Source of the DNA: Sphingobacterium hotanense
GTDB lineage: Bacteria > Bacteroidota > Bacteroidia > Sphingobacteriales > Sphingobacteriaceae
NCBI RefSeq assembly: GCF_008274825.1
Contig: NZ_CP030848.1
Span: 2,294,001-2,358,000, forward strand
Direction: 5' to 3'
Length of the DNA: 64,000 nucleotides
A program made the translations under genes and the position numbers. The first letter of the stretch is position 1. Each line of letters opens with the position of its first letter. Positions 35,611-45,888 of the stretch are shown in pieces. The notes beneath the pieces are model-generated. The model did no database searches. It worked only from the letters and a program-made list of their open reading frames with translations, and was not told where the DNA came from.

Positions 35611-36501
35611 ATGGATTACTTAGATCATCTAGAGGCGGAAGCCATTTATATATTGCGTGAGGTTGCCGGGCAATTCGAAAAGCCAGCTTTGCTATTCTCT
35701 GGCGGGAAAGACTCGATAACGCTAGTACACCTGGCAAAGAAAGCATTTAGACCGGGTAAATTTCCTTTTCCACTCGTACATATTGATACCGGGCATAATT
35801 TCCCCGAAACAATAGAGTATAGAGATTGGCTGGTGGAGCAGATTGGTGAAAAACTGATCGTAGGACACGTTCAGGATAGCATTGATGCTGGAAAGGTTGT
35901 GGAGCAACGTGGTAAAAATGCTAGCCGGAATGCCCTACAGACAGTGACATTATTAGATACCATAGAGCAATATGGTTTTGATGCTTGTATTGGCGGAGCG
36001 CGTCGAGACGAAGAAAAAGCGAGAGCGAAAGAGCGTATCTTTTCCGTTCGGGACGAATTTGGGCAATGGGATCCGAAAAGGCAGCGTCCTGAGCTTTGGA
36101 ACATATTTAACGGCAAGATCCAACGCGGCGAGAATGTCCGAGTATTCCCGATTTCTAACTGGACTGAACTAGATGTTTGGAATTACATTAAACGTGAGAA
36201 TATTGCCTTGCCGTCGATTTACTTTAGCCATGAGCGTGATGTTGTTTTTCGGAATGGACAATGGATGGCTGCAGATCCAGTTTTACAAATTGATGATCAA
36301 GATATCGTCGAGCATAAATCAGTGAGATTTAGAACGGTAGGCGATATGACCTGTACAGCTGCAGTAGACTCTATCGCCGTGGAACTAGATGACATCATTG
36401 CTGAGATTAAAGCTTCTACGGTCAGCGAGCGTGGTGCTCGTATGGATGATAAGGTGTCGGAAGCTGCAATGGAGGAACGCAAGAAACAAGGCTATTTTTA
36501 A
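35611..36501 (+). CDS. cysD: Sulfate adenylyltransferase subunit 2
   Basis: CysD adenylates sulfate with ATP in complex with CysN. The 296-residue protein has the PP-loop SGGKDSITLVHLAKKAF, VHIDTGHNFPETIEYRDW, GGARRDEEKARAKERIFSVRDEFGQWDPKRQRPELWNIFN and ISNWTELDVWNYI. Length is normal. It lies 11 bp after cysH and 21 bp before cysN. Confidence 0.96.
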   Translation: MDYLDHLEAEAIYILREVAGQFEKPALLFSGGKDSITLVHLAKKAFRPGKFPFPLVHIDTGHNFPETIEYRDWLVEQIGEKLIVGHVQDSIDAGKVVEQRGKNASRNALQTVTLLDTIEQYGFDACIGGARRDEEKARAKERIFSVRDEFGQWDPKRQRPELWNIFNGKIQRGENVRVFPISNWTELDVWNYIKRENIALPSIYFSHERDVVFRNGQWMAADPVLQIDDQDIVEHKSVRFRTVGDMTCTAAVDSIAVELDDIIAEIKASTVSERGARMDDKVSEAAMEERKKQGYF

Positions 36502-36522
36502 TCAATTAAACGAAGACAACAG

Positions 36523-37764
36523 ATGAACATTATAAAATTTATTACCGCCGGATCTGTAGACGACGGCAAAAGCACGCTGATCGGACGGCTTTTATATGAT
36601 ACCAATTCGATTTTAGATGATCAGTTGGAGGCAATACAGAAAGCTAATCGCAAAAACGATGATGGTACTGTGGATTTAGCAATTCTAACGGATGGCCTAA
36701 AAGCAGAGCGCGAGCAAGGTATTACGATTGATGTAGCGTATAAATATTTCCAAACGGAGAAACGTAAATTCATTATCGCCGATGCACCCGGACATATACA
36801 GTACACACGGAATATGGTTACTGGCGCTAGTAATTCCGACTTAATAATCATCCTGATCGACGCTAGAAAAGGTGTAATCGAACAGACTAAGAGACATTCC
36901 TTTTTAGCGAAGTTATTAGGCTTAAAGAAAGTACTCGTTTGTGTGAACAAAATGGATATGATGGACTACGAGTTGGCAGTCTACGAAAATATCAAGAATG
37001 ATTACTTGCAGCTTGCAGCGAAGCTTAAATTAGATGATGTTGATTTTATTCCGGTTTCCGCTTTAAAAGGAGATAATATTGTTAATCGTTCTAATAGAAT
37101 GAATTGGTACACAGGACCTTCATTATTAGAATATCTAGAAGAGGTTAATATAGAAACAAAGGAAAATAAAGGCTGGAGATTTCCCGTACAATGGGTTGTT
37201 CGTCCTCAAAGTGCTGATTTACATGACTATAGGGGCTATGCCGGTAGGGTATTAGGAGAGGGGTTAAAAACAGGAGAGGAGGTGATCATTCTTCCGAGCG
37301 GAAGCCGCTCTAGAGTCGCTGCAATCGAATTTAACGAGGAAAAGCTGGATGAAGCTCAAAATGGGGCCTCAGTAATCATCCATTTGAGCGATGATGTTGA
37401 TATTTCCCGTGGTGATATGATTGTGAGTGCAGCCAATCCATCTCTAACAGAAAGAAACGTAGAAGCAAATATCTCATGGTTTGAAAACAAAGAACTGGAT
37501 ACAAACCAAGTTTATTTGTTGCAAACACACGCAAAAGTCACTAAAATTAAAATTCCTGAGATTTTATTTAAATACGACGTTCATACGCAAGATCAGATTT
37601 ATAATGAATCAATTCGTTTGAATGATATCGGACGTGTACAGATTAGATCTGCTGAAGATATAGTTTTTGATAGACAGGAAGATTTTCCAGAGAACGCAAG
37701 AGCTATTATAATTGATCCACGAACGAATATTACTGTCGCTGCAGCGATTATACAATCTGCATAA
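36523..37764 (+). CDS. cysN: Sulfate adenylyltransferase subunit 1 (GTPase)
   Basis: CysN is the elongation-factor-like GTPase that drives the CysD reaction. The 413-residue protein has G1 GSVDDGKSTLIGR, G3 DAPGHIQYTRNM, G4 NKMD, and the EF-Tu-like domains II and III afterwards. It lacks a C-terminal APS kinase domain, consistent with direct reduction of APS by CysH. Last gene of the operon; a weak hairpin lies at about 37767-37800. Confidence 0.96.
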   Translation: MNIIKFITAGSVDDGKSTLIGRLLYDTNSILDDQLEAIQKANRKNDDGTVDLAILTDGLKAEREQGITIDVAYKYFQTEKRKFIIADAPGHIQYTRNMVTGASNSDLIIILIDARKGVIEQTKRHSFLAKLLGLKKVLVCVNKMDMMDYELAVYENIKNDYLQLAAKLKLDDVDFIPVSALKGDNIVNRSNRMNWYTGPSLLEYLEEVNIETKENKGWRFPVQWVVRPQSADLHDYRGYAGRVLGEGLKTGEEVIILPSGSRSRVAAIEFNEEKLDEAQNGASVIIHLSDDVDISRGDMIVSAANPSLTERNVEANISWFENKELDTNQVYLLQTHAKVTKIKIPEILFKYDVHTQDQIYNESIRLNDIGRVQIRSAEDIVFDRQEDFPENARAIIIDPRTNITVAAAIIQSA

Positions 37765-37956
37765 TAATGGCAGGGGGCTTTATCAGAAGCTCCCTTGCAT
37801 ACTACTATTTAACATAATATAAATTATGATACAATAATATAATGAAATAATAAAGTAAGGTCTTTGGCGATATCCAGGTTTATATTGTCGTTTAACACTA
37901 TAAACTTACGTATTATAAAGCAGACAAAACAATAACACGTTTTAACAAATTATGAA

Positions 37957-37997
37957 ATCTGAGCAGTACACACAAAACTTACTGCCCAGATGTTTTT
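37957..37997 (+). terminator. Terminator between the sulfate operon and the convergent AAA+ gene
   Basis: ATCTGAGCAGTA and TACTGCCCAGAT form a 12-bp stem with one mismatch around CACACAAAACT, followed by GTTTTT on the plus strand. It may act on both convergent transcripts. Confidence 0.6.
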
Positions 37998-38002
37998 AAT
38001 TA

Positions 38003-41000
38003 CTAATTCCCACGAATTGCCTTAATAATTCCTTCTAGGTTTTCATTGAATTCTAACAGCTGCGCAAACATCATATCATCTTTTGCTAAGCCGTTATGCT
38101 TGTTATTTTTTCTGAAGATTGTTTTTATTTCTTCCCAGCGGGCTTTCTCTTGATCAGACATTAGTCCTGCAAGTTCCTTTAGCTTCAACATGTTGCTTTC
38201 CGTATCAGCTGTCAAGGTCTGAGACTCATTTTCATAATGCAACATAATTAATTGCTGAATTTCTTGATCATTCATCATCGGCACCACCTGAGCTACGAGC
38301 TTGTTCATATTTCGATAAGAACCTTGAAGTTTAAATGCAGGTTCTGTGCGGTAATTATCTTGTATAGCAGCGCTTTGTATATAATTTTCATTCACCTTCA
38401 CGACGATATTTCTAATCTTCAAGATATGCTTCAATACAGCGATACAGTCGTCAATTTTTTGTTTTTGATAGTTGCCTTCTAGTGTTGGTAACTGATCTGT
38501 TCCTGTTGTTACATAATCAATTAGCGCATAGAAATCATTAAATGATTTACTTGCTATCTTCTCAAGATGTACATTTTCAATTGCTGCATTTTCAATCAGA
38601 CTCAGATTGAAAAGATGTTCGGTATCTCCTATCACATCCCCAAGATTATAGACATCAGCTCTATTGGTGAGCATGTCTGGAATTTTAAATTTAGAACCGC
38701 TTTCAGTATATGGATTTCCCGCCATAATTACGCAGAAACGCTTTCCTCTAAGGTCATATGTCTTGCTTTCGCCATCAAAAATACCGTCGATTTTTCGCTG
38801 ACCGTCAGCCAAAGAAATGAATTTCTGTAAAAATTCGGCGTTTAAATGCTGTATATCATCTAGATAAAGCATAACATTATCAGACATCTCAAATGCTAAG
38901 TTGATCTTCTTCAATTCTTCGCGTTCTCCAGATGTCTTAGCTTCTGATGGATCGATCGATGTAATCGAATGCCCAATCGTCGGTCCATTGATTTTGACGA
39001 AGTGAAATCCAATGGTTTTGGCTAGGTATTCCATCAAGGTCGTCTTTCCATATCCTGGAGGAGAAATCAATAACAACATCCCCATCCGAGCCGTCCTTTT
39101 ATTGTCTCCAGCCTCCCCTATCTGTTTTGCTAAATTACTGCCAATCAATGGAAAATAAACCTCATTTATCAACTTATTTCGCACAAAAGAAGTCAATACT
39201 TTTGGTTCTAATTCATTGACTTTTAACTCTTTTACATAGTTTTTATTAAGTTCTTCTTTCAGTTTAGTAAAGGACTGCAAGCGAGGAATCTTATTCTCCA
39301 CGAAATCCTTTAATTTAGCAATAAAAGAATGGTATTGAACATCAATACGCCCTTCAGTTATACTAGGGTGATTTCCCTTTAAATCATCGACAATCAGTCG
39401 ATCATTGGCAAAGATCAACTCATAATCATCTTTAGGAAAGAGTAAAGCTGCAGCGGTTTCTTCAATATATCTTCCATAATCTTCTGCTTTCTCTTCTTGC
39501 TCTACATATCCATATAACCAATTCGTAATCAACAAATAGCGATCTTCGTTCTTAAAACGTTCTTGATTGATATCCTGTTCATAATCCTTCAAGACTTTTT
39601 TCTTTTCGAGTAATCTTAAGAATTCTTGACGAAAATGATCAGCAGTCTCACTTAGTGTAAATCGCTTATACTTCGAAAAGGTTTGGAAAATATAGTTGGA
39701 AATATTTGATGGACTCACGCCCTCAAGATGCAATGATGATGGCCATTGATGAAATGATTTGCTGATTTGCTTAATAACTTCCTCGCTCCTTTTGGAATTG
39801 GGAAATGTCCGCATAACAGCGGCTGTCGCTTGAACTAAAGCCGCTAACTTATCCCGCGTATCCACTTCCAATTCATGCCAAAACAGCTGAGCGATAGCTC
39901 TCGTTTGGGAATCAAATCGCAACAAGTCAAGCTTATTGTCAATCTCTGCAAGGCAGAGGTATATCGCTAATGCATCAACATTATGAACTCCTTTAATATA
40001 ATTTTCGGTGTAATTCTGCTCTACCGTCTGATTAATAAATTGCTCCGCATTGAAATTCGATTGTCCACGAGAGGCCAGTAAAGTTTGATAAGCTAAGTAT
40101 TCCGCTCGATAAACCTCATTATTTTCTGAAACCAGTTCTTGTTCCCAAATGTCCTGATATGCTAATATCTCTGAACTTTTAACCTTCTGAAAGAAACTAG
40201 TACCTGTCAGATGATAGTATAATTCATTATTTCGTCGAATAAGTGTAAGACTCAGCGGTTGCTTATTGACTGTAAACTTATGCTTACCGAGAGCGATAAT
40301 ATTATCGCCATCAACATAAAGCTCCGTTTTATCTCTCAGAATTCTTAGCGCATCTTCTTGCGATTTTTTTAAAAGGTTCTCCAGATTCTCAGCTTTAGAA
40401 ACATCTGAAAGATCTTTTAATTCAGCAACGAGCTGCCGAATCTTGTCTATCATTAAATCAGAAGCATAAAAGCTCTGAATATCCTCTCGCGAGTTAAATG
40501 TCTTAGACTTATTTTCGATATTCTTTAACACCCGAAGTCCAATCTGCTCTAATGAGGAACTTCGTTTATTGACTTGTTCGACCAGCTGTTCTCGGCGGGA
40601 ATTGAATGCCTTTATTACTTCATCACGCTTATCAGCGATCTTCAGGACAAATTCATCGAACTCTGAGAATTTACTCTCCAGCTCTTCCAGTTGAACGATT
40701 ATTTTGGTGTAATACTCATCAACTTTAAGTTCCGTCGTCGATAATTCCAAGTAATTTGCAACCGACTGTTCTAGAAGAGTCAATTGCGCAGAGAATTCCG
40801 CGACTGCCTCTGTGCTTTTCAATGAGGCTATTTTCCGCGTTAATTGAGCTCTGATCTCATTCAACGAAGCAAATATCAAAGATATCTTCTCAACGATTTT
40901 CGTTGTCTGCGTCGCATCACTTATTTTTAGGCTGTTTAAAATATCAATCAATAGCTCAAGCGCTGATGAAATTTCTACGATATTCTCTTCTATTGGTTTT

Positions 41001-42826
41001 GCATCAAAGACTTTCTCAATCCCTTCTACGTTACGCTTTTGATCAATGACCTTCTCCTCATATACAGTAAAAGCATCATCTTGAAGCAAGTAATTAACTG
41101 TTTTCTCAGATAGACTCTTATTGATTTCTTCAATTTTAAGGAGCAGCTTATCAACTTCTTCAACATCAATGTATCGAACATTCTTAATATCAATGAGCTC
41201 ACCCTGCAATCTGCGGGTGTCAGATAACTGATGAACAAGCTGATCCAGATGTTCTACAACCGTGCTATTAATGCTAAACTCAAGTTCGCTAAGATGCTTT
41301 TTACTTAGCTCTAACAATTCAACAGCATGCTTTCGCTGTGCTTGGACCTTCACAAATTCATCAATCGCTGTGTTGGCGATCTGTTCGATCTGGCCAAGAG
41401 GAGCTCCTAATGCTTTTAGAGAAGTATCGTTAATCCAAAAGTAGCTATCCTGTAAGGCTCTGGATTTTTGGAGAATATCCTCATAAAGCCCTTCATAACT
41501 ATCCTCCTTCCCTATCAGCTGTATAATTTCCTGTGCTTCAGCCATGGCTTGCACAATCTGTTTATTCCCAACCTTAAAAAGCGGATCATCTTTTCGTTCC
41601 TCGTTTTCTTTCAGTACCGCCATATAAGGCGTATCCCAAATCTGAACTTGGTGATGTCGCGTCGCCTCTGCTTCCGTTCTAAAGTAAATCAGATTGCCAT
41701 TCTTGAAGATCGTAAAGCCATTGCAGATAATCGGTGTTTCAACCGTCTGCTGAATGATGTTGTATGACATCAAGATGTAGGTATTCGAAGATGTCTGTGT
41801 ATAGACGTAAAGATAATCTTCGCCGTTTGGCGACTGCAATTTCTTTAAGAATGTGACATTGGAAAGCGTATTATCGAATATCTTCGAAGTACCATTCTGT
41901 AGATAATAGCCGTTTGAGAAAATGACACCCTGGTTGTCTGGAAGAAGCACTGCCGACTCATTCAAAGACTTCAGATTAACAACTTCCTTCGTTCGCTGAT
42001 TGAAGATATAGGCTCTAAAATCCTCCTGATAAGGCTTTATGCGTATGGCGATTAAGTTTCCTAAATCCGCAAAGTAGTATTCAGCATCGTCCAGCTGTTG
42101 ATCCGTATTGGAAACTTTCTCTGAATAAATTCCCTGTCCAGAATCTGTGTTGTTCTCAATTTTAAAAGTGATGTCGCCATGAAGCGCCTCAATAAAGACT
42201 TTATCTAAGATAGAGATGTGGGGGAATTTTCCTAAGCGTCTATCCTCAAGCCCTGTTTTTGTCCATTCAAACTCAAATTGGGCAGGAGTTTTTACCTCAT
42301 GAATGCTTCTATCGTTTTCATAATAAAGCTTTCCATCTTTGATCAACCACTTAAAAGCTTTTAGATCCTCCGGATTCTTACTTGTCTGAAAAATCATATA
42401 CAAGTAATTCTCCGTTCGACGGAATTTCGAAAAGATAGAATCGCGGTAATACTTATAAAGGTTCTGGTAATCGGTAATGAAGTTAGGATCTTTAATCAGG
42501 TCCAACGATTGTGGGACAAATTGTCCTTCTTCATATAGGAAAACACTAAATACATCTTCTAACTTAATTTCCGTACGGAGTCCGATATGCACGTTATATC
42601 CAAAGATACAGACATTATCCAACGCAATAATTCCGCGAGCGACACAGCTATTCTCCGTTGTAATACGCTGATTCGCTTTCAGCACGAAGTTTGTAGAATT
42701 AAACACCTCCTTGCGGGCGGTATTTAATTCTTGCAAACGCTTCGTTAAGTCATCTTTTTGCGCCTGTAATCGCTTCTGAATGATATCGTATGCTGCAGCG
42801 TCTAAAGACTCTTTATTTTCTGTCAT
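38003..42826 (-). CDS. Giant AAA+ ATPase, DUF3686 type, partner of PspA and flotillin
   Basis: The 1607-residue protein has three parts. Residues 1-430 are beta-rich with short repeated W/Y and G segments, compatible with a propeller or OB-like fold (the DUF3686 region often labelled 'DNA repair ATPase'). Residues about 430-880 form a long coiled coil (EEVDKLLLKIEEINKSLSEK, RDEVIKAFNSRREQLVEQV). A C-terminal AAA+ module follows, with Walker A SPPGYGKTT (about residue 1250), Walker B VMLYLDDIQHLN, sensor-1-like VIMAGNPYTES and an arginine-finger-like NRADVYNLG. It probably uses ATP to remodel a membrane-associated partner. It is the last gene of a six-gene unit. The 'DNA repair' name has no support here. 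Confidence 0.85.
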   Translation of the reverse strand: MTENKESLDAAAYDIIQKRLQAQKDDLTKRLQELNTARKEVFNSTNFVLKANQRITTENSCVARGIIALDNVCIFGYNVHIGLRTEIKLEDVFSVFLYEEGQFVPQSLDLIKDPNFITDYQNLYKYYRDSIFSKFRRTENYLYMIFQTSKNPEDLKAFKWLIKDGKLYYENDRSIHEVKTPAQFEFEWTKTGLEDRRLGKFPHISILDKVFIEALHGDITFKIENNTDSGQGIYSEKVSNTDQQLDDAEYYFADLGNLIAIRIKPYQEDFRAYIFNQRTKEVVNLKSLNESAVLLPDNQGVIFSNGYYLQNGTSKIFDNTLSNVTFLKKLQSPNGEDYLYVYTQTSSNTYILMSYNIIQQTVETPIICNGFTIFKNGNLIYFRTEAEATRHHQVQIWDTPYMAVLKENEERKDDPLFKVGNKQIVQAMAEAQEIIQLIGKEDSYEGLYEDILQKSRALQDSYFWINDTSLKALGAPLGQIEQIANTAIDEFVKVQAQRKHAVELLELSKKHLSELEFSINSTVVEHLDQLVHQLSDTRRLQGELIDIKNVRYIDVEEVDKLLLKIEEINKSLSEKTVNYLLQDDAFTVYEEKVIDQKRNVEGIEKVFDAKPIEENIVEISSALELLIDILNSLKISDATQTTKIVEKISLIFASLNEIRAQLTRKIASLKSTEAVAEFSAQLTLLEQSVANYLELSTTELKVDEYYTKIIVQLEELESKFSEFDEFVLKIADKRDEVIKAFNSRREQLVEQVNKRSSSLEQIGLRVLKNIENKSKTFNSREDIQSFYASDLMIDKIRQLVAELKDLSDVSKAENLENLLKKSQEDALRILRDKTELYVDGDNIIALGKHKFTVNKQPLSLTLIRRNNELYYHLTGTSFFQKVKSSEILAYQDIWEQELVSENNEVYRAEYLAYQTLLASRGQSNFNAEQFINQTVEQNYTENYIKGVHNVDALAIYLCLAEIDNKLDLLRFDSQTRAIAQLFWHELEVDTRDKLAALVQATAAVMRTFPNSKRSEEVIKQISKSFHQWPSSLHLEGVSPSNISNYIFQTFSKYKRFTLSETADHFRQEFLRLLEKKKVLKDYEQDINQERFKNEDRYLLITNWLYGYVEQEEKAEDYGRYIEETAAALLFPKDDYELIFANDRLIVDDLKGNHPSITEGRIDVQYHSFIAKLKDFVENKIPRLQSFTKLKEELNKNYVKELKVNELEPKVLTSFVRNKLINEVYFPLIGSNLAKQIGEAGDNKRTARMGMLLLISPPGYGKTTLMEYLAKTIGFHFVKINGPTIGHSITSIDPSEAKTSGEREELKKINLAFEMSDNVMLYLDDIQHLNAEFLQKFISLADGQRKIDGIFDGESKTYDLRGKRFCVIMAGNPYTESGSKFKIPDMLTNRADVYNLGDVIGDTEHLFNLSLIENAAIENVHLEKIASKSFNDFYALIDYVTTGTDQLPTLEGNYQKQKIDDCIAVLKHILKIRNIVVKVNENYIQSAAIQDNYRTEPAFKLQGSYRNMNKLVAQVVPMMNDQEIQQLIMLHYENESQTLTADTESNMLKLKELAGLMSDQEKARWEEIKTIFRKNNKHNGLAKDDMMFAQLLEFNENLEGIIKAIRGN

Positions 42827-42855
42827 CCTTATTCGTTTTCCTTCTTAAACAAATA

Positions 42856-44970
42856 CTATCCTAATTTCTTGTTAGACAATCCTAAGTTTTTTGCCATGCC
42901 GATCAGTGAATTGATAAAACCTGTATCCTCCTCATCATCGGATGCCGTCGCAGCCTGTTGTAATTTAATCAATGCTGCAGAGACCGTTAGGTTTTTAATA
43001 TCGTTCGAAGAAATACCGTATTTGTCAGCTAGGCTTCTCACTTTTGCCGCTAAATCGCCATTCCCCTCTCCTCCCAATAGTGCATCCTTGATCGCTGTTG
43101 CATGAGTAGAGTTATTGATCAAGTGATCAAACCCTTTACTGTTAGACACCTGGCGTACAATATTCTCAAAGAACATTGTTTCACCACCAACAATGTCAAT
43201 CTTCGCCGATTTCAATGCTTCAGACAATACAGCAGATTGCGCTGTAGCAATATCCTTCTGTATATTGATATGAGCTAAATCTATATCGCGCTCTTTCTGC
43301 AATTGCAGTTTGAACTCTTCGTGCTCTTTTCCAACGCCATCCAATTGTTTCATGGCCGCCGCTTTCTCTTCGATACCCTTAGCCTCCGCTAAAGCTTTCT
43401 CACGAACAACTTCCGCTTCTGCAAGACCTTCCTTGCGCATTGCTTCTGCTTTTTTCTCGATCACTGCCGCTTCCTTGCTACCTTGAATCTCCTGTGCTTC
43501 AGCCTTCGCAACCATTACTTCAGCTTCAGACAAGCCGATTGCCGCTTCTTCTTTCGCTTGGGCCTCGGCAATAATCTTACGAGCCTCCGCTTCTTTCGCC
43601 GAAGCCTCTTTCTTAGCTTCCGCTTCAATCAAGAGCTCTTGCGCTTTCTTTTCAGCAATCTTGCGCGCAGCCTCTGCGTCAATAACCTTTTTTTCTGCTT
43701 CTTGTTCAGCAGCGATCTTCGCTGCTTCAGCCGCTTTCACAGTTGCAATCAAACGCTCTTCTGCTTCTTGAGATGCAGCAATAACGCCAGCCTGCTTCTT
43801 ACGCTCAACCTCACGGAACACTTCAATATCGCGAACCGCTTGTTGCTCTTCAATAACACCTTTCTCCAATTGAACGCGCTCTTTGATAACGCCTTGTATG
43901 CTTTTTTGCTCCGATTCAATGGAACGTTGCTTATCAATCTGTGCTAAAGCAACAATACGCTCGCGCTCTGTTGCTTCCAATGCTCTATCTTTTTCTACAC
44001 GTTCTGTCTCCACAGCATCCGTACGAAGTTTGCTCTTCTCTGCAATTATGATCTGACGAAGCTTATTCTCCTCCTGAATTGCCAATGATTCTTCCGTAGA
44101 GATACGAACAGTTTCAGCCTTTAAGCGTTCTTCCTCACGTACCTTCACAATCTCAGCCTCTTCGCGCGCTTTAATATTATCTACCTCGCGGCGCTGTCTT
44201 TCCTCCTTCTCAGCCAATTGTCGCTCCAGCTCCAGAATCGCTTCTCTCGCTTCAACGTTCTGTTTCTTGATCACTTTCTCCTCTTCGCGGCGAATTAGGT
44301 TAGCATTCATATTTTGCTTCGCCGTCAATTCCGTGATCTTCTTGATACCCTCTGAATCCAATATATTCTCTGTGCTCAGGAACTTAAGCTCCGTCTGCTC
44401 CAAGTAATCAATCGCACAGTCATCCAAAATATAACCATTCAAATCTGTACCGATGATATTTAAAATCTCATCGCGGAATTCACGACGCGCCTCATACAAT
44501 TCAGTGAAATCAAATTTCTTTCCTACAGTCTTCAGTGCTTCCGAAAACTTTGCCTCGAAAATACTTTTTAACGTTTCAGGATCAGAAGCTCGGTCACAGC
44601 CTAAGTTCTGAGCAACGTTGATGACGTCGTCAACAGATTTATTTACGCGTACGAAGAATGCGACTTTGATGTCTGCACGGATATTATCCTTACAGATCAA
44701 GCCATCGCCCTGCATACGATTAATTTCAATTTTCTTAACCGAGATGTCCATAATCTCCATTTTATGGAAAACAGGAATCACATACATCCCTTTGTTGAAA
44801 GCTACTTTTGTTCCACCAACGCCCGAACGTACAATTGCTTTGCCTTGCGGAATCTTCTTGTAGAACATGCTTAGCACGACGAAGAACGCAAAGATGATAA
44901 ATACGATAGCACCTATAGCGATAAGGACTACGCCGGTGATACCCTCCAAAAATAACAGTGTGTTGCTCAT
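42856..44970 (-). CDS. Flotillin-like SPFH/band-7 protein (YqiK-type)
   Basis: Flotillins scaffold membrane microdomains. The 704-residue protein has an N-terminal membrane segment (about 8-37, GVVLIAIGAIVFIIFAFFVVLSMF), an SPFH domain (about 40-220, IPQGKAIVRSGVGGTKVAFNKG, ISVKKIEINRMQGDGLICKDNIRADIKVAFFVRV), and a very long Glu/Ala-rich coiled coil (about 220-560). A C-terminal segment of about 100 residues ends the protein. This matches E. coli YqiK-type flotillins. It is 20 bp downstream of the NfeD/YqiJ-like gene, the same pairing as yqiJ-yqiK. Confidence 0.93.
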   Translation of the reverse strand: MSNTLLFLEGITGVVLIAIGAIVFIIFAFFVVLSMFYKKIPQGKAIVRSGVGGTKVAFNKGMYVIPVFHKMEIMDISVKKIEINRMQGDGLICKDNIRADIKVAFFVRVNKSVDDVINVAQNLGCDRASDPETLKSIFEAKFSEALKTVGKKFDFTELYEARREFRDEILNIIGTDLNGYILDDCAIDYLEQTELKFLSTENILDSEGIKKITELTAKQNMNANLIRREEEKVIKKQNVEAREAILELERQLAEKEERQRREVDNIKAREEAEIVKVREEERLKAETVRISTEESLAIQEENKLRQIIIAEKSKLRTDAVETERVEKDRALEATERERIVALAQIDKQRSIESEQKSIQGVIKERVQLEKGVIEEQQAVRDIEVFREVERKKQAGVIAASQEAEERLIATVKAAEAAKIAAEQEAEKKVIDAEAARKIAEKKAQELLIEAEAKKEASAKEAEARKIIAEAQAKEEAAIGLSEAEVMVAKAEAQEIQGSKEAAVIEKKAEAMRKEGLAEAEVVREKALAEAKGIEEKAAAMKQLDGVGKEHEEFKLQLQKERDIDLAHINIQKDIATAQSAVLSEALKSAKIDIVGGETMFFENIVRQVSNSKGFDHLINNSTHATAIKDALLGGEGNGDLAAKVRSLADKYGISSNDIKNLTVSAALIKLQQAATASDDEEDTGFINSLIGMAKNLGLSNKKLG

Positions 44971-44990
44971 ATATTAAAGTATTGATTTGG

Positions 44991-45683
44991 TTAAATATTG
45001 TTTAAATTGATATCTTTTTGCACTATATAAAACTTCTTGTTTGGGTCTTGATTCGTCACGATTACATCGTCACCATAACTTAACAAAGAGCCATCCTTAC
45101 TCTTGACATTCAGTCGGATAACATCTAAGTTGATAACGACTTCTATTGCTCCTAGCTGTTCACCCTGAATCGTTGAACGCATTTTGCCCAAGCGACCTAT
45201 AAACTCATGCGCCTCTTCCCCAGCATAGCCGACATTCTTATAAAGCTTAACGAATGGGATGGCAACATAATGTAATAGAAAGAAACTCAGAATAAATACC
45301 GGTATCAATATCAGTACAGACTTCCACCCGAAAGCCGCTAGGTTCAAAACGAGCGACGAAGCAATCGTTACGATCCAACTAATAAACTTAAATAACGTGA
45401 CGAGGACCATCATAGGCGCTTTACCTACATATATAAAATCCATAACTTTCGAAAAAAATGAGGGTTCAACATGTTGTTCGGTCTCCAAATCAGCCTGCGT
45501 ATCCGCATCCATATCTACATCTTGCACATCGGCACCTTCAAATTGTATATCAGCGTCAGTTCCCATCTCGAAACCATCCCCAAGCAGCATAGTAAACAAC
45601 CAGTAAACAAGGGACATTCCTGTTAACAAAGTCATTATTGCATTGGGTAGCGGATTAAATAATATGTTCCAGATCTCTGTCAT
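44991..45683 (-). CDS. NfeD/YqiJ-like membrane protein with OB-fold domain
   Basis: The 230-residue protein has an N-terminal hydrophobic segment (NAIMTLLTGMSLVYWLFTMLL), an acidic region (about 35-75, rich in Asp), two or three further membrane segments (about 85-155, APMMVLVTLFKFISWIVTIASS, SVLILIPVFILSFFLLHYV) and a C-terminal soluble beta domain (HEFIGRLGKMRSTIQGEQLGAIEVVI...IRLNVKS...GDDVIVTNQ) of OB-fold type. NfeD-type proteins partner with SPFH proteins. It precedes the flotillin gene, consistent with a membrane complex. Confidence 0.85.
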   Translation of the reverse strand: MTEIWNILFNPLPNAIMTLLTGMSLVYWLFTMLLGDGFEMGTDADIQFEGADVQDVDMDADTQADLETEQHVEPSFFSKVMDFIYVGKAPMMVLVTLFKFISWIVTIASSLVLNLAAFGWKSVLILIPVFILSFFLLHYVAIPFVKLYKNVGYAGEEAHEFIGRLGKMRSTIQGEQLGAIEVVINLDVIRLNVKSKDGSLLSYGDDVIVTNQDPNKKFYIVQKDINLNNI

Positions 45684-45692
45684 AATGAACGT

Positions 45693-45884
45693 TTAATGTT
45701 CTCTTTTAAATGTGTAGTGAAAACTCCAGGAACTTCCGCTGACTGATAAATCTTGCATGGAAACAAGTTCCCAACCTTGCTGTCCCAATTCATTCAGAAT
45801 CTTATCGATTTCTGTTGCGTCTAAATTGGAACCCCAGAACCCCTTAGGTTCAATTTTAATTGTTTTGTATTCGAATCTTTTCAT
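45693..45884 (-). CDS. DUF4177 small protein
   Basis: The 63-residue protein MKRFEYKTIKIEPKGFWGS...ILNELGQQGWELVSMQDLSVSGSSWSFHYTFKREH is a full-length DUF4177 domain (the LNELGQQGWELVS core is diagnostic). It lies 4 bp after pspA and 9 bp before the YqiJ-like gene. The function of the family is unknown; tight packing indicates membership in this operon. Confidence 0.85.
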   Translation of the reverse strand: MKRFEYKTIKIEPKGFWGSNLDATEIDKILNELGQQGWELVSMQDLSVSGSSWSFHYTFKREH

Positions 45885-45888
45885 CGTT

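Noticed and set aside
43483..43947. 154-codon plus-strand frame rich in Leu, Phe and Arg inside the flotillin gene
   Set aside because: It is the antisense of the Glu/Ala-rich coiled coil, which has few stop codons on the opposite strand; composition is not gene-like.
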